Shown: positions 48,391 through 61,279 of the stretch, in pieces
Layout: every line of letters begins with the position of its first letter
Position numbering within the stretch: the stretch's first letter is position 1
Assembly (NCBI RefSeq): GCF_048771995.1
Contig: NC_133026.1
Span: forward strand, 105,476,001 to 105,540,000
Length of the DNA stretch: 64,000 nt
Origin: Taeniopygia guttata
Taxonomy: Eukaryota > Chordata > Aves > Passeriformes > Estrildidae
Direction: 5' to 3'
Made by a program: the position numbers and the translations under genes
The notes under the pieces: model-generated
The model's database searches: none
Told to the model about the DNA's origin: nothing
The model's input: the letters and a program-made list of their open reading frames with translations, nothing else

Positions 48391-51300
48391 AGTAGTTAAA
48401 GTCACGTTGTGTTTTAATTTTCATGTCATAAATAATAAATTTATTCAGGACTATGCAGCGTGATCCTAGAAGCCAGAGAACTAGTTCAAGGCACTCCACT
48501 TAAGCAGAGAGTTCAGTGGGCATAACTTGCATAGCTTCAAGGTAAAAAAATGCAAGAATCTTGTGAAAAAAAAAGCAAAGGATAGCAAAACTGACTGAAA
48601 AGAAATGGTGTTTTCTTTCTGTATACATTACATAGCCAGTAAGTTATTTAAGAATGAGAGCTGAGAGAGAAGCAATGTACAATGCTGTGGAACAAGCAAG
48701 TGGAAAGCTACTGCAAGGACAACTTTCACCATAAAATAATTAAGTCCATAACATCACCCTTGTCTACCACCTGCAGCACAGAGAGAAAGGGTAGTATTTT
48801 AATATTTATCTAACTGTCTTGCCAGTATCTATAGATGTCTGACTAAATTCACACTGTTACTCCAGTGCAATCCCTCAGAGTGCTGCCTTTTTGCACTCAC
48901 AAGCTGATGTGGTGTAGGTATGAAGACCAATTAACAAACACTGAAAACATCTGCACAATGGCAGATGCTGGAACTCAAACAAGTATCTGTTTTTATGTGG
49001 CCTCTATACCCTGGCAGCCAGGTGAAAAGAACAGGGTATGCCTTCAGTCCTTCTGCAGCCATTGGTCTTGGTCATGGCTCTGTGCCAGATTTGGGGGATG
49101 AGGATGCAAAGCTATACCTGGCAGCTCATGGGCATTTAAGCACAATTGCATGAGTGTTATCAATGCAAAAGTTGGCACCATGACTGTGCCATATCTTGTT
49201 CTTTGTGGGCAGGGAAAAAGTAGCCTGGAATAGTTAACCCAGGTCAACATGCTGACAACAGCTCATTGCCTTGTCTGTGACACACATGGAGAGAACATTC
49301 CCATTCCTACCTGCTCCTTCAGAAGGACATTTAGCAAGTTATGTTTTATAAGGTTCCCTTTTAAACCCAGAATTATGTGTAACTGTTATGGTCTTGGAAG
49401 GTTTATAGGAAACACTTACTCTGGTTCTCAGCAGTGTATACAAAAGAAAATTTTCCTGCCTGGAAGAAGAACCTGCTACTAATTCATTGAACAAGTCCTT
49501 TAACTGTTCATTAGGGTCAAACCAGCCCTAATCACTGGATACCCTGAATGGTGTAAAGTTGTCTGCTGGAAAGCTCATGTGAAATAACTTTGTTGTGTTC
49601 CGTGTCTTTGATGGAAAGCCAGGAGTGTTGCCTGTAGGGGTATGGGCTTTACTGTGTATCCATCCCTTTGCTGAATGCAGAAATGAAACCTGTGTTACCA
49701 CTTCCAGTAGAAACTGAACACCTAGTTGTAATGACCTTGCAGTTTCTAGATGGCAATCTGTCTGTAGAGTTACTTGTGCCTACCAATGGAAACACAGTAC
49801 GTGACTGTTTTGCAGCAAAATCAATTAAAATGTCTATTACTGTTTATTCTCCATCATTTATAATATTATTTCTATTGCAATAACCCTCAGAGGCACTTGC
49901 AAGGACTGGGAGCTATGGTGAGCAAATTCATGTGGGAAAGGGAGATGTTCTCCTTGGGGATGTCTTGCAATCTCTGTGCAGACAAGCTGCAACAGGTGAG
50001 CGAGAAGTCTCACCCAGTTTCTCATGCCTCTAGTTTTATGTAGACTCACTCAGACAAAACCACTGTAGCTTGTTCCAAGACTGTTTTTCCAGCTAAACCA
50101 GGATAATGCAAGTACTAAAAAAGCTTGGTGTTTCCTATTTGGTGTTGTAAACTAATCATATTCTTTTGATCAGCTCTCATTTGTCTGCTTTCCTCAGCTA
50201 TGGAGGCCTGCTTGGCTTTTAATTATACACAACTCAACATACCTGTCATTTTAGTCAGATGCTCTTGGCTTCAGATTAACCATGTGGCATCAAATCAGAG
50301 TGAGGGGGCTGAGATGTGTCTGATGCTGCCAATACTCAAATATGCAAGTAGTTTGTCAGGTGATGCTTAATCAAGTCTGTTTATCATCTTTTTATCTGCC
50401 CTAGTGTATTTTGCTCCACCAACTTGTACCAATGTGTCCTTATTTACCCTTCAACAGTTCTATAGTCACTCCTTAAATCACATCTTTTCTGCATTTACCA
50501 TTGAAGTCAGTGAAACTTGTTTGTTTTCATTACATTCAGGTAAAGTTATTTACTGCATTTTATCAGAAGCTTGGGATTTGAATTGAGTCAACTCAGTGTT
50601 TGTTCCAGCTTTGCTACAGACTTGTTGAATGAAGTGGGCAGGCCCCAACCTAGCCAGCGTGATTTCCTCTTCTATAGAGAGGCGCCAATTGTGTGGCAAT
50701 ATGTGGCCCAAGAGCTCCAAAACCAGGTGTCAACCACTGAGCTGTTGAAGGAAAACACTGTAGAAGTGCAGCTTATTATTGCAGCAGAGTCTGCAGACAC
50801 TCTGCACTTACTGCTGTGAGCAAATATGTGCAGTGTGTCCTCATGCCAGACACTGTGCATAAGCACTGATATGCTGACAAATTCCAAGTTTGACCTACTA
50901 GCTGCTGTGTAGGGTTTGCATTACCATCAGTCTACTGAGCCCTTATAGCACCACGCTGCCATGTGGTGACAATTTGCTGTGCAAGCGGAGAATATGGGCA
51001 AAACTAACTGTCACAGAGGAGTGCCTAAGGGCACTATCAAAATCTGATTTTTCAAGAACAGGAGACAGGACAGGGTTTCTGAACTACAGTTCACCTGAGG
51101 AACAGACTGATTTTGATTCAAAGACACTTAGTCAGTTTTATATCAGTTGGTCCCAGTGAGTAGGGTGTGATGCAGTATCATGGCCAAGGCACCACCTGCA
51201 GAAACTGTTCTTAGAATGTTCAGAAAGCAGAATAATTCTTCTGCCTCTTATGCAACGTATTCCAGGCAAGCATGTCATGAGGTTGTGATATTACTTTTCC

Positions 51301-53837
51301 AAGGGGATTATGAGAGCCTATATCCATATGTTTGGTGTATGCATACGTGTGCATGTGTATACCACACAAGAACATAACTGTGCAATCTGTATAAAATAGC
51401 AGACTGTTCAGGTCTGCACTGTAGGTTAGGGTCACTCTCCATCTGTGCATCCAAGCCATTTGCCATAGCAAAAAGTTGTGTCGGGTGTTCCTTCCTCACT
51501 TAGCTATGTTCTCCAACAGCACATCCCAGATCACTCTGCTGATCCTTTTTCCTGGCAAGGTACAGCACTGTGCAGTTCTGGTGCCAGTTCTCAACCAACA
51601 GACTTGACATTAAAAGCAGGACATTAAAGCATTAGTCCAGTTAAAATGCCTTCTCAACATTGTGAGAGCAAAATTGATTATCTAGAGACAACTTAGGTAT
51701 GTGTCTCAGATTACATCTTGCCACAGTTGCTAGGCATATGGTCCTGTTATTGATCCCATGAGAGTTATCATCTCTCTAAGTCACAGAGAAGGTGAAGCAA
51801 AATCTGTATTGATTGATATATTTCAAGATCAAAGGGATTATTATGATTACATAATGTTAGTTCCTGTATGTCATATAATTTCATCCAGTAATTCGTGCAT
51901 CAAACGCAAAATGTTTCAGCTGCTACACATCTTTCAGAATGAAAAGGAATTGTTTGTTTTCTTTTTTTAAACTCAAATGATGAAGGAACCATCTCAACAA
52001 TTTGTTTCTGAAATAATTATCCTCAGTCTTGAAAATCTACAGCTTGAAGTTTGAATTTGTCTACTTTCAGCCTCTTGATAGTGTTTTGATATGCTTTCAT
52101 GTGCAAAATTAAGGAGATTTTCACTCCCAGAAATCATCCTTTGTAGTGATTTAGGCCATGAATGAGTCACATTGCTTTCCCTTTATATTCTCTGATAGAG
52201 TGGGATGCTTTATTGAGTTATGACCATAGGAATTTTTGATGATGAGCTACTCAAAATGTAGCTCATCACAATAGAAAATTGTATGAACAAGGCAAAAAGC
52301 CTGGGATGTCAAACACAGTGAAAACAGGTCAAAATATTGGCTTCAGTGTAGACTTTTTCCTTTTCATAATGCACATAATCCACTGCACACCATAATAAGC
52401 ACATCAACAGGGTGTTGACTTTTTTTAGCTGAAATATGTCAGATAAGTGTAAGGGCCAGTTTTACATCTAGGAATAAAACAGGACCACTAAGACATGTTT
52501 GACTAATTAAAAGTACTGTCTTGTTCCTTTGGTTCCTAATGTTACTCTTTATAATCTTCCTTTCAGAGACATCTGACCTAATGGACGTTAAGTGTAACTT
52601 TTTCAGTAATGTCTGTATATTTGAAATAAACCTTGTTATGTTATGCTAAATTAATAAATTAAGTCTTCCTGTTCCCAAGCCACCCCATTTGTTTTTCTTT
52701 TTTTCTCCTTTTTTTTTTTTTTTTTTTGTGAATGCTATCTCATATGTGAAGACCTCGAAAATAATAATAGTCTAATCATCGAGTGGAATAGAACAAACTG
52801 GTCATTATGTAAATATGAAACTAGTTGTAAAAAGAGTAGAATAGAGAAGAAAGCAAAGAAATCTTGAATTATGCAGAACAAGATTATCTGAGTAGTATGT
52901 TTTTGTTGAAATAATATGGAAAAGCATATTTTAGTAAAGCAACATTCCAGTTGCAGAATATTAGTCTCACATGGGGTTACGTGAATTTATATATGCTTTA
53001 TCAAATGCATAAAAGGTCAGGTAAAAAAAATGGTGGAATTCAGAACAGTATGAAACTCTCATGACTTTCCAAGGGGCCAAAAGTAGAGCTGCTGTGAGAA
53101 GGAACAATTCCATTTAGTCCCAGGTGTGCAGTACAATATCCTGTTGCTGGGAAAAAGAGCCTTGTTTATTACCTTTCGTTAGGCTTGTAGCAAACATTAC
53201 CATTCTAACACCAATGACTCTAGACAAAGCTTGTATTTTATGTCTGTTCAGTGTTCATATCAAATGAAGTACAAATGGGCTGGGGTTTGTGCTACCTCAT
53301 TTTCTGTACTACAATTCTGAAATTTCTGAGACATCAGATTTGGTTAACTTGTGGATTTTCCAATAGTCATTAGGACTGGCTGGAAAAGGAAGTGTGAATT
53401 ATTCTTGCAATTAGCTCTGACTCTGAGGCAGATAATCTTCATTGTAAAGAGCATTAAATATAACCTGCAGCTATTAGATCTCATGCTTTAATTCTCTCTG
53501 CTCTTCAATGCTAAACAAAGGTGGGTGAATCAATAGTGAGATGGTTTCATTCCAGGAGAAGAGCATGTGCAAGTCAAGTGGAACATTATTGCCTTTTGTA
53601 TCATTACTGAATAGATGTGCCCTCACACTGCACTGCAGTGATAATCTAAATGAAGAGCTCCATGTATTTTGGAACCTCTGAGGCCCCACCACTACTATGT
53701 CTATGCTGGGATGTCATTTCTCTCTAGACCCTGCAGGCTTTTCCTTGTGCTCATCCCTATCACACAATGGCTTGATGAGGCAGCAAGCAGCAGGCCTGTA
53801 TAAGGCAGTCACATACCGAATCTTGGTTCGACACAGC
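48391..53837. other. Intergenic, no gene recognised
   Basis: Only short open frames without family resemblance occur, such as 50571-50819 on the + strand. No paired splice sites with conserved peptides, RNA gene or large repeat were recognised. A T-rich tract lies at 52709-52727. Confidence 0.55.
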
Positions 53838-54174
53838 TGTGTGAAAGCTTACAGCTCTTCATGAAAACAGAAGCAACAGTGAAACGGTGAAAAAGAGTTC
53901 TATAGATCAGGACTATTTTCTTGCACCTGTTTCAACAATCCAAACTGTCTCAGTAAAAGAACAAAAACAGTCTCTCACAAACAACCCTTTCTTGCACGTA
54001 GACACCTTGTCCAAGACTGATCAATTACTACGGGGTAACAGCTTGTTACCAACCAATAGGAGATAGACATGAGAGGGTTTATAAAACTGTATAAAGGGAT
54101 GTAAAAAATAAAGTTTTAGGTTTTTTTCTCCTTGAAAGGGTATGTCTCATTTCTCTGAAACAAGACCAACAGCA
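53838..54174 (+). mobile_element. Solo LTR of an endogenous retrovirus, 337 bp
   Basis: The element starts TGTGTGAAAGC and ends ACCAACAGCA (TG...CA). It is flanked by the 5-bp direct repeat ACAGC at 53833-53837 and 54175-54179. Inside, in order, are ACCAATAGG (CCAAT box, about 54052), TATAAAACTGTATAAAGGG (about 54080) and AATAAAG (about 54108), the expected LTR layout on the + strand. No internal region is attached. I cannot name the family; the 5-bp duplication fits class I or III ERVs. The intact flanking duplication suggests it is not very old. Confidence 0.7.
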
Positions 54175-54813
54175 ACAGCTTGATACTAGTGAAATAGAAG
54201 AATAATGCCCTATATTTTTCATCAACTCATGGCTGTGGCCTTTTGCTTGGTTGCACATCCGTTGTACTTGCAGCTGATGGGAGGTCACCTGCAGAAATAT
54301 AGAGGGGACAGCAGGCTGAGCTTCTGGCTCTGAATGTGCAGAGAAGCAAACCTGAAATCAGTATGCTAGTGGAGCTTATTCTTTTTGGAGATTTAAAGGG
54401 AAAAGAAACCCCAAAACCCACTCAGAAAAAAAATTGTTGCATTATTCTGTCCCATTTCTATTTCACATCTTTATATTATATCTATCTTCATCCTGCCATC
54501 TATGAAATTAGTTTAGTGCCCCATAATTTCTGAATCTAAATGTCTAAATTTACTCTTTTCTGTTGACATGAACTGATGAAGAGCTGTTGTGTTTCAGTGG
54601 TCTGTGAATGAAACAATTTACTTCCTTGCTTACCTCACCAATGTAGTTTGGAACTTACAAAGATAATAATATCTGTAGAATACTTGGAAAACCTTACACA
54701 AAAGGCACCACAACTATGCAAGGAACAATTGCCAATATTAGTGAATCACTTCAGCCACCAAGGGAAAATGGGTTTCCTTTTTAATACAACAAACAAACCA
54801 CAGCAGTATTAAC

Positions 54814-54866
54814 TAACACTTTAAAGATAACAACACTTTAAAGATTAACAACACTTTAAAGATAAA
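54814..54866. repeat. Three tandem copies of a ~17-bp unit
   Basis: AACACTTTAAAGAT occurs three times in succession at 17-18 bp spacing (from about 54815, 54832 and 54850). Confidence 0.85.
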
Positions 54867-55298
54867 GCTACATAGATAAATACTAATAATTATTAAGGTT
54901 TCTTTGTGAAAACATTAATTGCATGGTGATAAACAGTATTGCAACTTTAGAGACCACATACAGGCAGATTAAGCACCTTTGGGTTACAGGGAGCCCAAAA
55001 CCGAAACCATCCCTCTCTCCAAAGGTTCCAAGAAGAAACAAATGCTCCCAAAAAGAAGGTTTCCATGCCAGAAGTCTCATTTTGGTTGAATAGTGTCTTT
55101 GCTGAAATTAGATTCATTTTCAGCCTGAATCAGGCAGAGAAAGACTTCAGTGCCAGTTCTCCATGAGTAGCTCCCCCCAGACAGCCTGTGTGCTGTATCA
55201 AGAAGAGACCAACAAATCCCTCAATTTAACCTATGCTAGCCCCACATTCCAAATGTTGTTCAGAAATCAGAAAAGCCCATTATAGTACAAGATCACTC

Positions 55299-55470
55299 AA
55301 AAGAAAAAGAAAAAGAAAAAGAAAAAGAAAAAGAAAAAGAAAAAGAAAAAGAAAAAGAAAAAGAAAAAGAAAAAGAAAAAGAAAAAGAAAAAGAAAAAGA
55401 AAAAGAAAAAGAAAAAGAAAAAGAAAAAGAAAAAGAAAAAGAAAAAGAAAAAGAAAAAGAAAAAGAAAAA
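55299..55470. repeat. (GAAAAA)n hexanucleotide tract, ~28 perfect copies
   Basis: 172 bp of uninterrupted GAAAAA repeats with no variant unit. The strand is all purine. In one frame it reads as Arg-Lys repeats and on the other strand as Phe-Leu or Phe-Ser repeats; these are not proteins. Such perfect arrays are normally length-variable. Confidence 0.97.
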
Positions 55471-57599
55471 CCTGGTAGCTGCATCTTCTCAGATCAGCAG
55501 ATGCTCTGTATGGGACACAGGGACCTAGGTGTTCTTCACATGTTTCAAGAGATCCCCAGCTGCAGTGACCATTCATAGAGGCAGCTGGACACAGGACTTG
55601 GAAAGTCCTACTCTAAATGGTGAGAAGCAGACATGCATCTTCCCATGAGCAGGCATAGTTGAAGAAGCTCTTTGCTGAGTAACTGCTCCCTTTGGGATGA
55701 GACAACTCTCCCAAGAAAATACACCTGGCAGAAAGGAAGGGCCACCTGTAAAAACCAAGTACCTGTGTTTGTTGCCCCAGCTTCCTTACTTCAGCTGTGG
55801 TAGGATCACTGTTGGCTTGACTTGTCCTCCTATGCTCTGCTATCAGGAAAAAATAGGACACCTTCACCAAAAAAATGGATCCTTCCACATTTTTCAGGAG
55901 GACTGTGTGGTTATTACAGCCTTTGTGATATTAATAGTATTTATTGCATAGCTACTAAAGACCTTCTAATGATTACTCACTTCCTTTACAAATATGAAAG
56001 GGCTTTTCACCTTGAGACTGTGGTTGTTGCCAGTTGTTGATCTGTAGAAAATTTAGGATGAAAGTCCGGTATTGAGGCCAGGCTGTCTAGAGTCCCTCTA
56101 CTGTTCTCCAAAATCGTATGCCCATCTTCAGCCCACTGGAGGCTTCAGATATACCTGTCTTCTCCAGTGTTGTTTGTTAAAGAAGTTAAAGTGCAGTCCC
56201 TTGTAATGCTGTGCAATTTAAGATCCCAATAAGGCTCTTGAGATTTCTGCATGCTCAGTATTTTTTAGTCTTTTGCAGAACTTAACCCTGGATACAGTCA
56301 TCCTTTAAGCATCTTGCATAATTCTTTGGTTCTGTACCAGTTCATCTGCAAGTTTCTGTTAGGCACAACATTATTTTAATTTAAAAATACAGCAGCATAA
56401 ATTACCTAAACAGATAAACTTTTCTTATTACATTGTTGGAAAACTTAAAGCTTTCCTATTTAATGCAGAATAGAAATTGAATAGGAATTCCAGCATGCAA
56501 GAAAAGGTACACCTGGTTCTGTTCTCTTCACCAGAACACTGACTTCTTATCTAACTTACTCACAAAAAGAAGAACTTTATAATTTGATAATTCATATAGC
56601 TAATTTGCAATACATAAACTACATTCGTGTTAGCTCACTTACAGATTTCCTTTTAACTCACCAAAACAAAAATGCAGCAGTTCAGCTGAAACATAGGCAG
56701 ACATTTCTTAAGAAATAATTATTTTGTGTCCTTACAATCTTCCTTGTCTTCAACTTGTAAAGCAATTTAATAATTTGCCAGGGGTAGAAAGTGGTTGAAG
56801 TGGGATTTATGTACTGAACTAACTTTTTACCTCAACTCACTCTAATGTTTTTGTGGCTAACATGACATGGCATATACTCTTTATACTGCAGAAATTACTG
56901 GGTTTTAATGGGGTGTCTTAGAGCAACGTGGTTGAAACATAGTTCCTCACAAGCTGCCTGCAATTTGCGCTGCCTTCCCCACACAGGCACTAGTAGCATG
57001 TCTAAGTGTCTTAACCACAATAAAGGCCAAAACTGCTGCTCAGACTTCATTTTTCATGTCTGCAATAATTAGTGGGCCTGTTCAGGTATGGCTACGTGTA
57101 ACCCTCTCACCAACTGTGGAAACACCTGTACACTGTGCACTTCTCCCTTAACTCCTGCCACAGACCTGGGGAACGAGTGCTTTGCATAGTAGCTGTGGGT
57201 ACTAAGCCATAGTGTCATGTATCTGACTGCAGAACATATAAATACCACTTGTGTAGCATCTGTGCGGTTTGTTGTGTTTGACAGCTGAGCTTCTGATGTA
57301 CTTGCACCTGTGGAAAAATGCCCTTTTGGGCATGGCTGGTTTGCTCAGCAACCAGTCTTCCTCTACCCATAAAAATGCACACAGGGTTGGGGAAGGATCC
57401 CCATAAGCTGCGTAGGCATCGCAAAATAAACTGCTCTGCTGTGTTTCTGTTGCTGGACAGATTGGCAGATCAAGATACTGCAATTGAGAGGACTTCCCCT
57501 TGCTTTTTGTTTGGTTGGTTGCTTTTGGCATCACTTGTAATACTCTTGATCATTTATGTAGAGCTTCATGTAGTAGCAAAAATGTTACCTCAGCCCTGG

Positions 57600-58070
57600 G
57601 CTGACAGGAGAACTTTTGCTGTTGTGACGGCTCAGGCAGCATCTCACCTCTGGTCTCACGTGGCACTTGGAAGTAGAGAGGAATAGTCACTGTCAGCAAA
57701 GGGAGGGCAGGGGCATCATGGGGCTGCTCCGCGGCCAGCTGAATCCAAACAGCTGCAAGGTCTGGGTATCCCTCTGGCACAAGGGCCGAGTGCTCCCTGC
57801 CCACACTGCCACAGGTGTGGCCATGACAGGGTGGGGTGCGTGTCTGAAGCTGCAGGGGTGCTTGCCTGTGCCGGGATGCGTGGGGAGCAAACGTCGGTGC
57901 TGGGATCGGTGGGATCCTGGAGGACAGGCAGGGCTGCGGTGCAGAGGCAGCTCCTGGGCCACCCCCTGCTCTCCTCACGGTCCCGCGTTCAGCCATGCCA
58001 GGCAGATGCCCCAGCCCATGGCGACCCTGTGGCAAGGGCCTGGTGCGCTCAGGGTGCGTGTACTGGACAG
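57600..58070. other. GC-rich block directly downstream of the ANKRD29 stop codon
   Basis: About 470 bp of elevated GC with scattered CpGs (for example CTCCGCGGCC, CACGGTCCCGCG) in AT-rich surroundings. Open frames of 110-164 codons occur on both strands but resemble no family and are expected in GC-rich DNA. Since it begins about 100 bp past the stop codon, it would lie in the ANKRD29 3' UTR. Confidence 0.45.
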
Positions 58071-58168
58071 GCTAATCGGTTCTGCAAACTGTTCCAACCT
58101 AGGATTACTGTCATGCTACTTGTGGTCAGGGCACTTCTCTGTCAAACTGCATCTGCCATAGGGCTGCA

Positions 58169-58252
58169 TTAGCTTTTCCTTTGCTTTTCCTTTGCACGGA
58201 GCAGTCGGAGGATGCGTTCATTTTTTGTTAGTTCTGCTGGCAATTCATTTGC
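58169..58252 (-). CDS. ANKRD29: ANKRD29 terminal coding exon
   Basis: 27 codons and TAA. ANELPAELTKNERILRLLR is followed by a basic tail ending KEKQRKS. The tail is encoded by a small internal repeat (TTTTCCTTTGC on the + strand). Confidence 0.93.
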   Translation of the reverse strand, partial: ANELPAELTKNERILRLLRAKEKQRKS

Positions 58253-61200
58253 CTGGAACAAAAAACCCTTGAGGTTAGAAATGAATGAGTATTTCCCAAT
58301 CATGGTTGAAAGCATTACACTCTAGAGAAGATCATGCTGATCATTATAATGACATGGGTTTTTTCTAGTGTTGTCTTCACCCCTGTTGAAGATATCTTAG
58401 GAAAACACCTTTCAGTGTTCAAATCTCATATAAGTCTTCAAAATGATCCCAGAATGGAATCTGAGTGACAGCTTATTTTGTGCTGACTATCCAGGCTAAA
58501 TGCCCTTGGGCTCCCTATGCTTCTGCCACAGAAGTAAAGGAGAGCATAGCTGCTGATTTTTTGGGGCAGATGAGGCAGGTCCTTATGTACTAATGTCCAT
58601 AAAACTCCAAGGGATAACTTAAAATTGTGTTATGCTGTAAGGTTGGTAATAGAACATGAGTTTGTTATTGTTTTTTTTTTTATTTATTGGATACAATTTT
58701 GGTAACACAAAGCATTTATGATGAAGCTGTTTCTGAAAATCAGTAATTCTGTCCTGCAATTATACCCTGTCAGTAGGAGAGGTTTCAGCCACACTTTCTT
58801 CTACTGCACATCCTGCTGCTGCAGATCATTATCAGTAGCAGAAAAATCTTGTACATTTTAAGGTTATAGTATAAACCCAAAATGTCTAGTAACAGAGACT
58901 GCTGTGTGAGTGGCATTAACTGTGCTGCCATCAAGTGGAATGATGCAGAAATTAAGCCACAGATTTTATATTAAATGACAAAAATATCTACAACATATGT
59001 GCTGGATTACTTGTTTTACAAACTTTCACTCACCCAGAAGTCAGTTCCAGACCATTCATTTACAGCTTAACAAACCCATATCAAACCCTAGCAACAAATA
59101 GTTCAGAAACATGTCAGAAGAAGACATATTCACAGAAATTATGAAACATGTAATATTAAAATACTTCACGGGATAAAACTCTGGTAAGTTTTCTATAGAA
59201 AAATTGCTGTTATCAAAAGAATGCAAAACTAATTAAAAAAACTAACAGATCTATGTAAGATATATAGGAAAAGTGCATGTAATTTGGGATTGTTTTTTTT
59301 TTTTTTTTTTTTTTGGTATTGGGAATGCCCTGAATTCTACACAGAAACATGGGCTGTCCCCACCTCGATGGCACACATGGCTCTACCGCTGAGCACTCCC
59401 CCTGTACTCCTCGCCTGGGAGGATGGCAAGCCAGGACCTACCTTGTTCCTCAGGCATGGATCCGCTCCTGCCTCAAGGAGCAGTGCCACTGTCCTCACGT
59501 TGCCACTCAGGACGGCTGCATGGAGAGCAGAGGTCCCATTCTAGGAAATGCCGGTGCAGGTGTTTGTACCGTGCATGGGAAGAAAAGCAAAAGGCAGTGA
59601 AACACAAACACTTGCAAAGAACAGACCTACGAGTGAGAAAGAAGTAACATGGGAAAGAGTAGGTCATCAAAGACATAGGGTCTGATTTAGGGTGCTGGCA
59701 GCCTGGTGGGATGTGAAGGAGGTGATTTTAAATGCTTTAATAAAAATTAAAAGAGAGTCAAGTTCACTTTACCACAAGTTCACTTTACCAGAGCAGTACT
59801 TCCTTTTGATAAACATCCTTGGCAATAGATCAGAGATGACATGAACACAGTACGTGTTTCTGCCTGGCAAAATCAGTCATTAACAAGTGAAACAGAAGCA
59901 CAAGCAGTAATGGAAGCCATCTGTGCATTTTATCTTCTCTCTCTGATGATTAATGGCCTCAGTGTCAGGCAGCTGATAGGTGGGGGAGTTTTATGGCTGG
60001 CCTTTTGTTTGTTTGTGGTTGCAAACTGACAGTTCAAATATGTGTGGAAGCTATTTCATACTCAAAATTAATAACTAAGTTCATGTCACCTACGTTTTCA
60101 AGTACATTAAGTTTGCCAATCATTTGCATGCACAGAGGCCATCAAAGTATGTGATTTATGGACACATAAAATTAGGTCAGCCATTAAAAAGCACCTCCCA
60201 AATAGCTGTTATTTTTCAAGTCACATCTCAGAGGAAAACAAAGTCAAGTGGAGAATCTGCTCACAACAGATCTTTTACACTATTTTGCTAAATGCAACAG
60301 AAGGTTGAGTATAATGTTAAAACTGAACAGTCAAAAGAGTAATCTCCTTACAGTAGAAATGAAATCAAGTGCCAAAAAGCAGAATTTCTTCTATGACACA
60401 ATGTGCTTCCTCATTCCAAAAATTAAATTCACAGTTTTGTTTAAAAAGATTTGTAAGTGGCATTAAGGCTAAAAAAGATAATTTCTTTTTTATTTTATTT
60501 TTTTTTTGGCTCAAACTCCTATCATCTTCCATTAGAGTAGTCCTAAATGACAGATTTTTCATCAGACCCTTTGTCTTCTTGTGTTCCGCCTTAAAAAAAG
60601 CTCTGTGTTTCACTACTAACCTTTAGCAGGCCAAGTGTGGGAGAGAATTTCAGCAACTCTTCTATCACATTGTTGTAGCCTTTAATGGCAGCCTTCAATA
60701 AAGCAGTGGTACCATCCTTTAAATAAAGAAGAATGTCATAAATGCCTTGCTTGCATTTCCCTTGCAGGGGAGCTTGAGGGGAAGAAAAAGCTGGAGGGAA
60801 ATGCCAGCTCTCCCCATGCATCTGAGAGTCTCCCCTGCTCATCACCTTTTAAGGGGTACCTCCACAGCATGTGCTGCTGGTTTTAGGCTACAGGGAGGAT
60901 TGTTCCTCTGGCAGGCAAAAACTTCGGGATAAAATGAACCAGTGAGACTAAATACATCTCTGTCTCTCAACTATGTGGACATTTCCATTCCCTTATTCCA
61001 GAAGGTCCCTCCAGGAAGCTGTCCCAGATATAATGGAAAAAAGAAAACCCGTGGTGGGACTTTGACACGTGACAAACAGGACTGACTCTGGAGGCACCAA
61101 GCCTCCATCCAGGCAGACTTACAGCCCCCCAAGTGAGGCATTAAGCTGCAGCATGGAGCGCAGGAGGAAGCGACACTCACATCCCGGGCGGCATCTCGCT

Positions 61201-61279
61201 CAGCTCCCCGGAGCAGCATCACTCGCACCACTTCGCTGTGACCCATCTGTGAGGCAATCCACAAGGGAGCTGTCCCATC
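58169..61279 (-). CDS. ANKRD29: ANKRD29, ankyrin repeat domain protein 29, last four coding exons
   Basis: Partial gene. Exons from 5' to 3' on the - strand are 61181-61279 (33 codons), 60621-60716 (32), 59442-59540 (33) and 58169-58252 (27 plus TAA). All junctions are phase 0 GT-AG. Three of the exons each encode one ankyrin repeat, beginning DGTAPLWIASQMGHSEVVR, DGTTALLKAAIKGYNNVI and NGTSALHAAVLSGNVRTV, close to human ANKRD29. The last gives ANELPAELTKNERILRLLR and a basic Lys-rich end. The upstream repeats lie beyond the right edge. Its function is poorly known; ankyrin repeats mediate protein binding. It follows NPC1 head-to-tail on the same strand. Confidence 0.96.
58926..58938 (-). promoter_or_regulatory. 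CTCF-like motif in an ANKRD29 intron
   Basis: TGCCATCAAGTGG on the + strand matches the reverse CTCF core at 12 of 13 positions. A motif match only. Confidence 0.3.
59293..59314. repeat. T(22) homopolymer in ANKRD29 intron
   Basis: Uninterrupted run of 22 T on the + strand, about 130 bp below the exon at 59442. Confidence 0.9.
59442..59540 (-). CDS. ANKRD29: ANKRD29 exon, ankyrin repeat NGTSALHAAV
   Basis: 33 codons, NGTSALHAAVLSGNVRTV to LLEAGADPCLRNK: a canonical ankyrin repeat with ALHAA and AGADP. Acceptor TTCCTAG, donor GTAGGT. Confidence 0.95.
60621..60716 (-). CDS. ANKRD29: ANKRD29 exon, ankyrin repeat DGTTALLKAA
   Basis: 32 codons, DGTTALLKAAIKGYNNVI to KFSPTLGLLK. Acceptor TTTAAAG, donor GTTAGT. 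The repeat lacks the usual GAD turn and ends with the family-specific SPTLG segment, as in human. Confidence 0.95.
61181..61279 (-). CDS. ANKRD29: ANKRD29 exon, ankyrin repeat DGTAPLWIAS
   Basis: 33 codons, DGTAPLWIASQMGHSEVVR to LLRGAERDAARD. Acceptor TTTGCAG, donor GTGAGT. One full ankyrin unit with the TPLH-equivalent TAPLW and the LLRGA turn. Confidence 0.95.

Larger units (their letters stand above)
54180..57600. other. Intergenic, possibly distal ANKRD29 3' UTR
   Basis: Apart from the two simple repeats listed within it, nothing recognisable was found. A - strand AATAAA lies at 55940-55945, about 2.2 kb after the ANKRD29 stop, and - strand ATTAAA variants occur, for example at 56459-56464; any of them could end a long ANKRD29 3' UTR. 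Confidence 0.4.

Noticed and set aside
50571-50819. 82-codon + strand open frame
   Set aside because: No family resemblance, no flanking exons, and a length expected by chance.
53819-53840. TTGGTTCGAC resembling a tRNA B box
   Set aside because: No A box, anticodon arm or acceptor pairing is found around it; it lies at the left edge of the solo LTR.
55233-55576. Arg-Lys repeat and Phe-Leu repeat open frames
   Set aside because: They are translations of the GAAAAA hexamer tract.
57550-58161. Long open frames on both strands in the GC-rich block
   Set aside because: No recognisable domain; frames of this length are expected by chance in GC-rich DNA, and the strands compete.
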